Shown: positions 18,917 through 28,236 of the stretch, one piece after another | How positions within the stretch are numbered: the first letter of the stretch is position 1 | How the letters are laid out: every line of letters starts with the position of its first letter | Assembly: GCF_001005085.2 (NCBI RefSeq) | Contig: NZ_LBMU02000023.1 | Location: 62,001-126,000, forward strand | Direction: 5' to 3' | Length of the DNA: 64,000 nt | Source of the DNA: Streptomyces humi | Lineage (GTDB): Bacteria; Actinomycetota; Actinomycetes; Streptomycetales; Streptomycetaceae | Program-made: the position numbers and the translations under genes | The notes under the pieces: model-generated | The model's input: only the letters and a program-made list of their open reading frames with translations | Databases searched by the model: none | What the model was told of the DNA's origin: nothing

Positions 18917-21580
18917 TCAGGCGGCCGTGCAGGTCTGGTCGCCCAGTCTGAATGCCGTCGGTCTGTCGTTGGCGCCCGTCCAGGTGCCCGTGAAGCCGAA
19001 GGACACCGACGAGCCCGCCGCCACCGTGCCGTTCCAGCTGACGTTCCTGGCGGTCACGGCCGCTCCCGACTGGGTCCAGTCGGCGTTCCACAGCTGGCCT
19101 ACGGTCTGGCCGTTCGGGAAGGACCAGCCGAGGGACCAGCCGCTCCAGGCCGCCGAACCGGTGTTGGCGAGCTGGACGTCCGCCTGGAAGCCGCCCGCCC
19201 ACTGGTTGGTGATCCTGTAGGTGACCGTGCAGGCGCCGGTCGGCGTCGGGTCGGTGCCGCCTCCGCCGTCCCCGCCTCCGCCGGTGTCCGAGGTGTCGCC
19301 GTAGATCACACCCCGGCCGTTGGTCGAGACGTACACCCGGCCGTAGACCCGCGGGTCACCGGTGATGGCCGCACCCGTCCAACCCCATTGGTGGGCGTCG
19401 TCGTTGACACGGGTCCAGGTCGCGCCCCGGTCCGTGGAGCGGAAGATGCCGCGGACACCGCCGATCTTCGCGCTGGTGTAGAGGGTCTGGTACGAGGCTC
19501 CGGTCGCCGCCTTCCCGAAACCGATCGTGTCGGCCTGGTCGACGTTCGAGAGCTTGGTGAAGGTCACGCCGCCGTCCGTCGAGTGCCACAGGCCGTACGC
19601 GCCGTCCGTCGCGCCGCCGGCCAGCCACACGTCGCCCTTCGTCCCCGGCAGCGCCTTGAACCGCACGCTGTCCCCGCTCGGCAGCCCGGTCGCGGCGGAC
19701 GCCGTGAAGGTCGCGCCGCCGTCCGTACTGACGTAGAACTTCCCGGACTTGAAGCCGTAGAAGGTCTTCGGGTCGACGCGGTCGGATTCCACGGCCGCGC
19801 CCGCCGGGATGCCGCTCGACGCCGACCAGGACGATCCGAAGCCCGTCGTGTACTGGACGCCGGTGCCGGCCGGACTCCAGACGAACCGGCCGCCGTCCGG
19901 GGCGGCCGCCACCGTGCCGCCGCCGCTCACCCCCGAAGGGTCCGTCCCCGCGAACCAGTTCGCCCCGTTGTCCGTCGAGAACGCGATGTGCGGACCGGAG
20001 TCCAGGTCGCCCACGCGGACCACCGTGTTCGGGTTCGACTCCGCGAAGTCCAGGCTCGTGGTCGTCGTGAACGTCGGGGACGTGTACATCATCGAGGGGA
20101 CCTTGGTGAGGTCCGTGTGCCGGAACCCGCCGATGTCACCGAGCGCGCTGAACAGCTGGGCGCCGCCCGACGGGGGAGCGGCGAGGTCGTCGACGGCTGT
20201 CTCCTCCAGCCCCCGCACCATGGGCTTGACGGTGAACTGGCCACCGCTGTCCCACTGGGTGAGGTTCTCGGTGCCGTAGAGCGTGGCGCCCGTCCCGTAC
20301 ATCATCCGGTCGGAGTCGAACGGGTCGATCTCCAGCGACTCCGTCATCCACCCGAGTTTCGGGCTCTGTTCGGGGGGTGAGGGGTTCGCCCCGAAGGTCA
20401 GCCAGGGGGAGGACGACACGTCGATGGTGTAGCGGTTCGAGCGGTTCGGGTACGACGTGTAGTCCCACGCCTTGGTCCAGGTCGCCCCGCTGTCCGTGGA
20501 GCGGAAGATCTGGGTGTCCGGCCACCAGGAGCTGTACGCCGTCGCCATCACCGTGCCGGGGTGCCGGCGGTCGACGGTCAGCCCGGAGAAGCCGTAGTAG
20601 GTGTCGGCCTCCGCGACCGGGCTGATGTCCGTCCAGGTGCCGGTGGCCGTCGCGTACCGCCACAGCCGCCCCTTGCCGCCGTCGTACGGGCCGCCCTTGT
20701 CGCTGTAGGCGAGGTAGAGAGAACCGTTCGTGGCGTCCAGCACGCCCTTGTGGGCGAGGTATCCGGTGGGCTGCCCGGCCAGCCGGGTCCAGGTCGCGCC
20801 GGCGTCCGTCGAGCGGTACACCGCGTTGTCCTTGTCGGCGACCCCGACGTAGATCGTCCTCGTCGCCGAACCGGCGGTCCCTGTCGACTCGTCGAAGGTG
20901 ACCCACACGATGCCCTGGTTGTCGGAGGCGTAGCCGGTGGTGTCGGTCGAGTCCTGCACGTAGTTGCCGGCATTGGGGAAGTTCGTCACCTGCGACCAGG
21001 TCACGCCCGAGTCCGTCGACCGCCACAGGCCCTTGCCGCTGGGCGCGCCCAGATACAGCACGCTGTCCTTGTTCGGGTCGATCGCCAGCCGCTCGCCCAT
21101 GCCCCGGCCGGGCATGTTGCCGCCCAGTTTGAACGGCAGGTCGGTCTTCTGCCAGCTCGCACCCCGGTCGGAGGAGCGCAGCACCGCGCCGTCGGTCGGG
21201 TCCCAGCTGTTGGTGTACGTCCCGACGGCCGCGTACACCTTGTCGGGATCGACGGAGTCGGAGGCCAGGCTGACCACACCGGTGTGCCCCCACTCGTTCC
21301 AGCCGACCGAGTCCAGCAACGGGGTCCAGCTCTTCGTCGGCTCCGACCAGCGGTAGGCCCCGCCGATGTCGGTACGGGCGTAGGCGAGGTTCTTCTCGGT
21401 GCGGTTGAAGACGATTCCGGGCACGAATCCGCCGCCGTCGATCCGGGCGTTGTGCCAGGTGTACGTGTCGGCGGCGAGCGTGGCCCGCGCGGTGCCGTCG
21501 GCGGCGAGCGCGGGCGGGGTGCCGGCGAGCAGTCCGGCCGCGAGGGCGAGTACAGCGGTGAGGATGCGGGTTCTTCGCAC
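18917..21580 (-). CDS. secreted xyloglucanase GH74 with C-terminal CBM2
   Basis: An 887-residue secreted enzyme. The signal peptide ends near residue 27 (TPPALA-ADG). The GH74 domain shows many Asp-box-like repeats (STDSGATWT, SSDRGASWQ) forming two propellers, with the conserved RTDIGGAYRW around Asp71, a catalytic-type Asp of the family. A Gly/Asp-rich linker precedes a CBM2 (residues 782-887, C-terminal DQTCTAA). GH74 enzymes hydrolyse the xyloglucan backbone. The start is GTG at 21580 because GGAGAGG lies 9 bases upstream; an in-frame ATG 18 bases earlier has no ribosome binding site. It follows GH48 on the same strand, past a hairpin. Confidence 0.93.
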   Translation of the reverse strand: MRRTRILTAVLALAAGLLAGTPPALAADGTARATLAADTYTWHNARIDGGGFVPGIVFNRTEKNLAYARTDIGGAYRWSEPTKSWTPLLDSVGWNEWGHTGVVSLASDSVDPDKVYAAVGTYTNSWDPTDGAVLRSSDRGASWQKTDLPFKLGGNMPGRGMGERLAIDPNKDSVLYLGAPSGKGLWRSTDSGVTWSQVTNFPNAGNYVQDSTDTTGYASDNQGIVWVTFDESTGTAGSATRTIYVGVADKDNAVYRSTDAGATWTRLAGQPTGYLAHKGVLDATNGSLYLAYSDKGGPYDGGKGRLWRYATATGTWTDISPVAEADTYYGFSGLTVDRRHPGTVMATAYSSWWPDTQIFRSTDSGATWTKAWDYTSYPNRSNRYTIDVSSSPWLTFGANPSPPEQSPKLGWMTESLEIDPFDSDRMMYGTGATLYGTENLTQWDSGGQFTVKPMVRGLEETAVDDLAAPPSGGAQLFSALGDIGGFRHTDLTKVPSMMYTSPTFTTTTSLDFAESNPNTVVRVGDLDSGPHIAFSTDNGANWFAGTDPSGVSGGGTVAAAPDGGRFVWSPAGTGVQYTTGFGSSWSASSGIPAGAAVESDRVDPKTFYGFKSGKFYVSTDGGATFTASAATGLPSGDSVRFKALPGTKGDVWLAGGATDGAYGLWHSTDGGVTFTKLSNVDQADTIGFGKAATGASYQTLYTSAKIGGVRGIFRSTDRGATWTRVNDDAHQWGWTGAAITGDPRVYGRVYVSTNGRGVIYGDTSDTGGGGDGGGGTDPTPTGACTVTYRITNQWAGGFQADVQLANTGSAAWSGWSLGWSFPNGQTVGQLWNADWTQSGAAVTARNVSWNGTVAAGSSVSFGFTGTWTGANDRPTAFRLGDQTCTAA

Positions 21581-21642
21581 GCGAGAAGTCCTCTCCATAA
21601 AAGGGAAGGGCGGCCCCCGGCGTGAAGGGACCGCCCACTGGA

Positions 21643-21710
21643 GCGCCCCTTCAGGGGCGCGGGGGAACTGCGTGACCAGCCACGACGCGGCCGAAGCCGC
21701 AGCCGGACTA
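21643..21710 (-). terminator. hairpin and Streptomyces-type intergenic repeat downstream of GH48
   Basis: GCGCCCC-TTCA-GGGGCGC (21643-21660) forms a 7-bp stem, followed on the plus strand by CGGGGGAACTGCGTGACCAG. From memory this hairpin-plus-tail resembles a very common dispersed intergenic repeat of Streptomyces genomes. It lies just past the GH48 stop and before the GH74 start and probably ends GH48 transcripts. A related hairpin core (GCGCCCCTTCGGGGGCGC) occurs near 28323-28340. Confidence 0.6.
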
Positions 21711-24650
21711 CTCCAGCAGCTCCGCGTACGACCCCATGGCCAGGGCAATGTCCGCCTGGGCCCAGAACCGGTGGTACGTGAACACAGGCGCGGCCCCGCC
21801 CGCCAAGTAGCTCTGGATCTTCGACCACGCGGGGTCGTTCTTGTAGAAGCTCCGCAGCGAAGCGAACGTGGACGAGGAGTTGATCGCGTCCCCGTTCGGC
21901 ATCTTCCCGGTCCACCCGCTCGGCACGTACACCGTGTCGTCGAACCGGTTGTAGTCGGCCCGCGTCTCCGGCACAGCGATCCCCAGGCTGTCCTGGTAGT
22001 TGCCCCACATGCCGTCGAGCAGCGCCTTGGCCGTCGACTTCGCCGTCGCGTCACCGGACCTGGCGGCGTAGTACGTCAGCGTCTTGGCGTACGCGGCCGC
22101 CACGCCCACGTCGTTCGTGTAGTCGGCGACCGTGACGTGGAGTCCGCTGTTGGAGCCGGGACTCGACGCGTTCCAGGTGTCGGGCTGCCCCGACCACTGG
22201 AGCGTCGACGGGATGAGGTACGTGCCGTCCGGATTGACCGTGGTCTTGGACAGCGCCCACGCCACCCACTTGTCGAGGACCGCCTTGGCGCTCGCGTTGC
22301 CGGTCTGCTGGTAGTACTCGGCGACCCGCTCCATCGACCAGGCCTGGAAACCGAACCACTGGTTGGACGGCGGGTCGTGGTACACCGGCTCCCAGTCGTA
22401 GTACATGCCGTAGAACGTCGGCGTACCCGACGGCGGGCTCGCGTACCGTCCCTGCCAGCTGTTTGTCGCGCCACCGGCGATGGCCCCCTCCGACGACTGA
22501 AGCCAGCGGTAGAACTCCAGCTGCCGGGTCAGGGAGGTGCCCCAGTCCGCCGCGCCCGTCGCCGACTTGGGCTTCAGGTCGGCGTACGAGCTCAGCGCGT
22601 ACGCGGCCAGCGGGTTCTGGTAACCCCCGTGCACATGGCTCGACCCGATCCGCCAGGCCCAGCCCGCGCTGGTGTCGGTCGCTCCGCCCCACGCGTAGTA
22701 CCAGGACAGCAGATAGTCCGAGGCGTCCTTGCCGGTGCCGGCCGCGCAGGTCGTCGGCCCCACACAGTTGCCGATCTTCTTGAAGTACTTGTCGTACATG
22801 GCGTAGCGCAGATAGTCGCCCATCTTCGCCGCCTTGCCCACGGTCGCGGAGACGTCGCCGCCCTTGCCCTGCTCCTTCGCCCACACGTCGGCCCAGTACG
22901 CGGCCTGCACCGCACGCGCGTCGGCGTCCGGGGCGTCCGTGTACTTCCACTGCTTGGCGTAGGACGAGTCGCCGGTGAACAGGTCCAGGTAGCCGTTGGT
23001 CCCGCCGTACTTGAAGGCGTCGCAGGTCGGCTGCGGAACCGTCTCCCACACCGACTCCTGCGCCCCGCGCTGGAAGGTGTTGATGTACGACGGGCCGTCC
23101 GCTGCCGGGCCCGCCTCGCATCCGCCGCCCGGGGTGTCACCGTAGCCGTAGACGTTGTCGACGTCCTGGAGCCAGTGCATGCCGTACACGTCGTCCGTGC
23201 CGTACGCGCTCTTCAGCTCCGAGGCGATCGGGTCCGAGCCCACCGAGACCGTGGTGTCCAGCTTCGCCGGGTACTCGTTCGGGGTGTCCAGCTCGGGTGC
23301 GTAGGTGGCCGGTTTGGACGCGTTGTAGAAGGAGTTCGTCGGCTGGTCGGCGTGGGTGGGGATCATGTACTTCTCCATGAGCGCCCACGCGCCGTTGAAC
23401 TTGGACCAGTCGCCGGTGACCTTGCCGTACATGGCTTGCAGCCAGAGAAGGTAGCTGTACGCCTCGGACGTGGTCTCGTGCCCCTGGTCCGGAGCCTCGA
23501 CGATCAGCGTCTCGACCGAGTGGTAGGGGATGCCCTCGGGGGAGAAGTAGCCGTTCGCCGGGTTGGTGATCTTCCCGTACAGGTCCAGGAAGCGCGCGTC
23601 GTACGCCTTCGAGGCGGCCAGTTCCGTCACCGTCACCGTGGCCCCGGTGTAGCCGGTCGCGGACGCGGTGAAGGTCGCGGTGCCGGTGCCGGCGGAGTCC
23701 GCGGCCACGGTCACGTTCTGCGCGGTGCTCCAGTTGGACGGCGTGAACGTCAGCGACGAACCGGCGCTCACCGACAGCCCGGTGCTGCCGGCCGTGCGGG
23801 CCACCGCGACCGTCACGCTGGTGCTCGGCTGCTTCGACAGGCTGACCCCGAAGGTGCCGGTCGCGCCCTGCTGGACACCCAGCTGGGTGGGCGAGGCGAC
23901 CACCGCCGGACCCGAGGCGACCGTGATGCCGACCGGCGTGGACGAGGCGGACGCGCCGAGGCTGTCGTACGCCTTCGCCACCAAGGAATGACTGCCCACG
24001 GTCAAACTTGAGACCGGGAGCGAGTACGGCGACGAGGTGTCCGTGCCCAGCAGCGTGGTGTCGTCGTAGAACTCGATCTTGCTGATCGTCGCGCCGTCGG
24101 CCGCCGCCGCGGTCGCCGCCAGCGGGACCGCGTCGCCCTGCGTGTACACCGCGCCGGCGGCGGGGCTGGTCAGTACGGTGACCGGCGGCTGGTGCGCACC
24201 GGCGCAGGTGGTGCCGTTGACCGCGAAGCTCGTCGGGGCCGCGTTGCCGCCGGTGTACGAGAACTGGGCGCCCGTCGACACCGCGGCACCCGCCGCGATC
24301 GTGCCGTTGTACGACGCGTTCTGCACGGTGACCGAGGCGCCGGACTGGGACCAGGTGCCGTTCCAGCCGTTCGACAGCTTCTGGTTGCCGGTGTACGCGT
24401 ACGTCAGGGTCCAGCCGTTGATCGCGTCCGTACCGCGGTTGGTGATCGTGAGGTCCGCGGTGAAGCCGGTGCCCCAGTCGTTGGTCTTGTAGTCGACGCT
24501 GCACTGGAGGGTCGCCGCGTGGGCGGGGGTGGTCCCGGTGGCGAGCATCGACAGCGGCAGGGCGAGGGCCGCGACGACGGCGGTCCACAACCGCCGTACG
24601 GCTCTGCGCCTCCTCCCGGGGGCGGGGCCTGAGGGGTGTGCGGGATGCAT
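21708..24650 (-). CDS. secreted processive cellulase GH48 with N-terminal CBM2
   Basis: A 980-residue secreted enzyme. An extended signal peptide (Arg-rich start, cleavage about residue 46) precedes a CBM2 (about 48-150, Cys50 and Cys149). It continues with an Ig-like bacterial domain (about 157-245), a second beta-rich module (about 250-343) and the GH48 catalytic domain (345-980), with the hallmark [12 protein letters not shown] at 390-400 holding the acid Glu. GH48 enzymes are reducing-end cellobiohydrolases. The start at 24650 has AAGGAGG 9 bases upstream. It is divergent from GH5, with a perfect CebR-type operator in the shared region. Confidence 0.94.
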   Translation of the reverse strand: MHPAHPSGPAPGRRRRAVRRLWTAVVAALALPLSMLATGTTPAHAATLQCSVDYKTNDWGTGFTADLTITNRGTDAINGWTLTYAYTGNQKLSNGWNGTWSQSGASVTVQNASYNGTIAAGAAVSTGAQFSYTGGNAAPTSFAVNGTTCAGAHQPPVTVLTSPAAGAVYTQGDAVPLAATAAAADGATISKIEFYDDTTLLGTDTSSPYSLPVSSLTVGSHSLVAKAYDSLGASASSTPVGITVASGPAVVASPTQLGVQQGATGTFGVSLSKQPSTSVTVAVARTAGSTGLSVSAGSSLTFTPSNWSTAQNVTVAADSAGTGTATFTASATGYTGATVTVTELAASKAYDARFLDLYGKITNPANGYFSPEGIPYHSVETLIVEAPDQGHETTSEAYSYLLWLQAMYGKVTGDWSKFNGAWALMEKYMIPTHADQPTNSFYNASKPATYAPELDTPNEYPAKLDTTVSVGSDPIASELKSAYGTDDVYGMHWLQDVDNVYGYGDTPGGGCEAGPAADGPSYINTFQRGAQESVWETVPQPTCDAFKYGGTNGYLDLFTGDSSYAKQWKYTDAPDADARAVQAAYWADVWAKEQGKGGDVSATVGKAAKMGDYLRYAMYDKYFKKIGNCVGPTTCAAGTGKDASDYLLSWYYAWGGATDTSAGWAWRIGSSHVHGGYQNPLAAYALSSYADLKPKSATGAADWGTSLTRQLEFYRWLQSSEGAIAGGATNSWQGRYASPPSGTPTFYGMYYDWEPVYHDPPSNQWFGFQAWSMERVAEYYQQTGNASAKAVLDKWVAWALSKTTVNPDGTYLIPSTLQWSGQPDTWNASSPGSNSGLHVTVADYTNDVGVAAAYAKTLTYYAARSGDATAKSTAKALLDGMWGNYQDSLGIAVPETRADYNRFDDTVYVPSGWTGKMPNGDAINSSSTFASLRSFYKNDPAWSKIQSYLAGGAAPVFTYHRFWAQADIALAMGSYAELLE

Positions 24651-24704
24651 GTGCTGGTTCCTCCTTGCGCTTGCGGCTCGGGGAGAAGTCAAGGCTTGAA
24701 CCAG

Positions 24705-24718
24705 TGGGAGCGCTCCCA
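24705..24718. promoter_or_regulatory. CebR/CelR-type operator, perfect
   Basis: TGGGAGCGCTCCCA is a perfect 14-bp palindrome identical to the cellulose-utilisation repressor (CebR/CelR) box known from Streptomyces. It lies 54 bases upstream of the GH48 start and about 190 bases upstream of GH5, so it can repress both until cello-oligosaccharides appear. The repressor gene itself is not in this window. Confidence 0.9.
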
Positions 24719-24848
24719 TAGTGGAGACGTGGCATGGTTCGGTCAAGGCGGTTGAAGAGTCGAAAAGATTCGACGGACCATGTTGGCGAAAAGTCAAGCA
24801 ACTCCTCTGTTCTTTGCCGTCACTTGCCGCTACCTTCCTTCGCACCAG

Positions 24849-24862
24849 TGGGAGCGATTCCG
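24849..24862 (+). promoter_or_regulatory. degenerate CebR-type operator near GH5
   Basis: TGGGAGCGATTCCG matches the CebR box at 11 of 14 positions, with an intact left half. It is 50 bases upstream of the GH5 start, placed to act on the GH5 promoter; together with the perfect site it gives a two-operator arrangement. Confidence 0.55.
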
Positions 24863-24911
24863 TTCAGTCGACGCGTCCGTCACGACGCGCCCGAGCTGCA
24901 AGGAGTCGCTC

Positions 24912-26387
24912 ATGCGACACCCCCCGCGTTCAGTTCTTTTAACCGTCACCGGTGCGGCCGCCCTCGTCGGGTCCGCGCTGGTACCGGTGGTGTCGGCGTC
25001 CGGCGCGACACCCGCGTGCACCGTGCAGTACGCGGTCACCAGCCAGTGGGACACCGGCTTCCAGGGCTCCGTGACCATCACCAACAACCGTGCCGCCGTG
25101 AGCAGTTGGAGCCTGAGCTTCGACTTCGCGGGCGGCCAGAAGGTCACCCAGGGCTGGAACGCCAAGTGGTCCCAGGCCGGTACGACGGTCACCGCCGCCA
25201 ACGAGAGCTGGAACGGCTCCCTCGGCACCGGCGCGAGCGTCAGCGCCGGCTTCCTCGGCTCCTGGTCGGGGAGCAACGCCGTACCGACGGCCTTCAAGCT
25301 CAACGGCACCACCTGCAACGTGGATTCCGAACCGACCCCGACTCCTACCCCGACCGAGCCGCCCGCCACCGGGTCGGCCCCGGCTCTGCACGTCTCCGGC
25401 AGCAGGCTCGTGGACGCCGACGGCACGGCCCGCCGTCTCCTCGGCGTGAACCGCTCCGGCGGCGAGTTCATGTGCGTGCAGGGCTACGGGATATGGGACG
25501 GACCCGTGGACGACGCGGCGATCAAGGCGATCGCCGACTGGAAGGCCGACGCGGTCCGCATCCCGCTCAACGAGGAGTGCTGGCTGGGCCTGTCCAACAT
25601 CAAGCCCGAGTACGCGGGCGCCAACTACATCGCCGCGGTCAAGGACCTGGTGGCCCGCGTCGAGTCGTACGGCATGACCCCGATCCTCGAGATGCACTGG
25701 TCCTACGGCCAGTACACCGGCAACTCGGCGGGCTGCTCCGACGTGCACGCCACCTGCCAGAAGCCGATGCCGGACGCCCAGTACGCGCCGTCCTTCTGGT
25801 CCTCGGTGGCCGGCACCTTCAAGGACGACCCGGCTGCCGTGTTCGACCTGTTCAACGAGCCGTACCCGGACCGGGCGACCTCCACGGCCACCCAGGCCTG
25901 GGAGTGCTGGCGGGACGGCGGCACCTGCTCGGGGATCGGCTACCAGGTGGCCGGCATGCAGGACCTGGTGGACGCCGTCCGGGGCGCCGGCGCCGGGAAC
26001 GTCATCATGATCGGCGGGCTCGCGTACTCCAACGACCTCAGCCAGTGGCTGACGTACAAGCCCACCGACCCGGCCGGCAATCTCGTCGCCGCCTACCACG
26101 TCTACAACTTCAACACCTGCTCCACCGAGAGCTGCTGGAACTCCACACTCGCCCCGGTCGCCGCCCAGGTACCGCTGGTCGCCGGGGAGATCGGTGAGAA
26201 CACCTGCTCGCACGCCTTCGTCGACCAGGTCATGAAGTGGTTCGACGACCGCGGCCTCTCCTACCTGGGCTGGACCTGGAACACCTGGGACTGCTCCTCC
26301 GGGCCGTCCCTGATCTCCGACTACAACGGCACGCCGACCGCGTACGGCGCCGGGCTGCGCGACCACCTCCAGGCCGTCAACCCGTAA
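24912..26387 (+). CDS. secreted endoglucanase GH5 with N-terminal CBM2
   Basis: A 491-residue secreted enzyme. The signal peptide is about residues 1-31. A CBM2 spans 33-136 (Cys36, Cys135), followed by a PT-rich linker (140-155) and a GH5 domain. The acid/base is Glu316 in LFNEPY and the nucleophile Glu426 in VAGEIGE. It hydrolyses internal beta-1,4-glucan bonds. AAGGAG lies 9 bases upstream of the ATG. Codon 10 is TTA (24939-24941), the rare leucine codon read by the bldA tRNA in Streptomyces, so translation may be tied to development. It is followed by a 14-bp repeat array and GH6 on the same strand. Confidence 0.94.
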   Translation: MRHPPRSVLLTVTGAAALVGSALVPVVSASGATPACTVQYAVTSQWDTGFQGSVTITNNRAAVSSWSLSFDFAGGQKVTQGWNAKWSQAGTTVTAANESWNGSLGTGASVSAGFLGSWSGSNAVPTAFKLNGTTCNVDSEPTPTPTPTEPPATGSAPALHVSGSRLVDADGTARRLLGVNRSGGEFMCVQGYGIWDGPVDDAAIKAIADWKADAVRIPLNEECWLGLSNIKPEYAGANYIAAVKDLVARVESYGMTPILEMHWSYGQYTGNSAGCSDVHATCQKPMPDAQYAPSFWSSVAGTFKDDPAAVFDLFNEPYPDRATSTATQAWECWRDGGTCSGIGYQVAGMQDLVDAVRGAGAGNVIMIGGLAYSNDLSQWLTYKPTDPAGNLVAAYHVYNFNTCSTESCWNSTLAPVAAQVPLVAGEIGENTCSHAFVDQVMKWFDDRGLSYLGWTWNTWDCSSGPSLISDYNGTPTAYGAGLRDHLQAVNP

Positions 26388-26426
26388 GCCCGCCCCACGG
26401 AAGGTCCGCCAGGAACTTCCACCGAA

Positions 26427-26493
26427 GAAGTCCCACCAGTGAAGTCCCACCAGTGAAGTCCCACCAGTGAAGTCCACCAGTGAAGTCCCACCC
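26427..26493 (+). repeat. 14-bp tandem repeat between GH5 and GH6
   Basis: GAAGTCCCACCAGT is repeated at 26427, 26441 and 26455 exactly, then as a 13-base copy lacking one C at 26469 and a partial copy at 26482. The array ends about 20 bases before the GH6 start and its AGAAGAAGGAA ribosome binding region. It lies wholly in the leader or intercistronic RNA of GH6. Confidence 0.9.
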
Positions 26494-26514
26494 AAGAAGA
26501 AGGAACCCGCACTC

Positions 26515-28236
26515 ATGAGTCGTACCAGAACAGCGGTGTTCGCCGCCCTGGCGCTGGTCGCCGGGGTCTCGGGGCCGGCGGTCGCCGCGGCCCCGGCCGC
26601 CCAGGCGGCGATCTCCGCGATCCCCTGCACCGTCGACTACAAGATCCAGAACGACTGGGGCTCCGGGTTCACCGCGGCCGTCACCATCACCAACAACTCC
26701 GCGGCGAAGTCGAGTTGGGCGGTGAAGTGGTCGTACGCCGGCAACCAGAAGGTGAGCAGTTACTGGAACGCCAAGGTCAGCCAGAGCGGCACCGCGGTCA
26801 CCGCGAGCAACGAGACGTACAACGGCACGCTGGCGACCGGCGGTTCGGTCAGCTTCGGGTTCAACGGGACCTACAGCGGGTCGAACGCGGTCCCGGCCGC
26901 CTTCACGCTCGACGGCGTCACCTGCAACGTCGACGACGGCAGCAGCGGGGGCGGCGGAGGCAACGGGGGCGGCGGCACCGGCACCCGGGTCGACAACCCG
27001 TACTCCGGTGCCAAGGTGTACGTGAACCCCGAGTGGTCCGCGAAGGCCGCCGCCGAGACCGGTGGCAGCCGGATCTCCAACCAGCCCACCGGCGTCTGGC
27101 TCGACCGCATCGCCGCGATCAACGGCGTGAACGGCGGCATGGGGCTGCGCGACCACCTGGACGCGGCTCTCGCGCAGAAGGGCAGCGGCGAGGAGGTCGT
27201 CCAACTGGTCGTCTACGACCTGCCCGGACGTGACTGCGCGGCCCTCGCGTCGAACGGCGAACTCGGCCCGACGGAGATCGACAAGTACAAGACGCAGTTC
27301 ATCGACCCGATCGCCGCGATCCTCTCCGACAGCAAGTACGCCTCGCTGCGGATCGTCACGACGATCGAGATCGACTCGCTGCCCAACCTGGTCACCAACA
27401 CCGGCAGCCGGGCCACCGCCACCGCCAACTGCGACACCATGCTCGCCAACGGCAACTACGTGAAGGGCGTCGGCTACGCGCTCGCCAAGCTCGGCGCGAT
27501 CCCGAACGTCTACAACTACCTGGACGCCGGCCACCACGGCTGGCTCGGCTGGGACGACAACTTCGCCCCTGCGGCCAACGTGTTCAAGCAGGCGGCCACC
27601 AGTGAGGGCGCGACCGTCGACGACGTCCAGGGCTTCATCACCAACACGGCCAACTACAGCGCACTGAAGGAGAACAACTTCACCATCAACGACTCGGTGA
27701 ACGGCACTTCCGTCCGCCAGTCCAAGTGGGTCGACTGGAACCGCTACGTCGACGAGCTGTCCTTCGCCCAGGCCTTCCGCACCGAACTGGTCTCGGTCGG
27801 CTTCAACTCGGGCATCGGCATGCTGATCGACACCTCGCGCAACGGCTGGGGCGGCAGCGCGCGGCCGGCCGGCCCCGGCCCGACGACCAGCGTGGACGCC
27901 TACGTCGACGGTGGCCGCTACGACCGCCGGATCCACGTCGGCAACTGGTGCAACCAGGCCGGAGCGGGCCTCGGCGAACGTCCGCAGGCCAGTCCGGCGA
28001 CCGGGATCGACGCCTATGTGTGGATGAAGCCGCCGGGTGAGTCCGACGGCTCCAGCTCCGCCATCGCGAACGACGAGGGCAAGGGCTTCGACCAGATGTG
28101 CGACCCGACGTACACGGGCAACGCGCGCAACGGCAACAGCATGTCCGGCGCCCTGCCGAACGCGCCGCTGTCCGGGCACTGGTTCTCCGCGCAGTTCCAG
28201 CAGCTGATGGCGAACGCGTACCCGCCGTTGTCATGA
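26515..28236 (+). CDS. secreted cellulase GH6 (cellobiohydrolase-type) with N-terminal CBM2
   Basis: A 573-residue secreted enzyme. The signal peptide runs to about residue 32 (AQA). A CBM2 spans 37-139 (Cys38, Cys137), with a Gly-rich linker at 142-157, then GH6. The family signatures are YDLPGRDCAALAS (catalytic acid Asp), YLDAGHHGWLGW, DTSRNGWGGS and WMKPPGESDGS. Its length and long loops suggest an exo-acting non-reducing-end cellobiohydrolase, complementing GH48 at the other chain end. It lies 127 bases after GH5, with the 14-bp array between. Its last two codons overlap the end of the convergent dioxygenase. Confidence 0.94.
   Translation: MSRTRTAVFAALALVAGVSGPAVAAAPAAQAAISAIPCTVDYKIQNDWGSGFTAAVTITNNSAAKSSWAVKWSYAGNQKVSSYWNAKVSQSGTAVTASNETYNGTLATGGSVSFGFNGTYSGSNAVPAAFTLDGVTCNVDDGSSGGGGGNGGGGTGTRVDNPYSGAKVYVNPEWSAKAAAETGGSRISNQPTGVWLDRIAAINGVNGGMGLRDHLDAALAQKGSGEEVVQLVVYDLPGRDCAALASNGELGPTEIDKYKTQFIDPIAAILSDSKYASLRIVTTIEIDSLPNLVTNTGSRATATANCDTMLANGNYVKGVGYALAKLGAIPNVYNYLDAGHHGWLGWDDNFAPAANVFKQAATSEGATVDDVQGFITNTANYSALKENNFTINDSVNGTSVRQSKWVDWNRYVDELSFAQAFRTELVSVGFNSGIGMLIDTSRNGWGGSARPAGPGPTTSVDAYVDGGRYDRRIHVGNWCNQAGAGLGERPQASPATGIDAYVWMKPPGESDGSSSAIANDEGKGFDQMCDPTYTGNARNGNSMSGALPNAPLSGHWFSAQFQQLMANAYPPLS

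Noticed and set aside
23137..24801. Arg/Gly-rich minus-strand frame inside GH48
   Set aside because: It is a shifted frame of the GH48 gene with no domain content.
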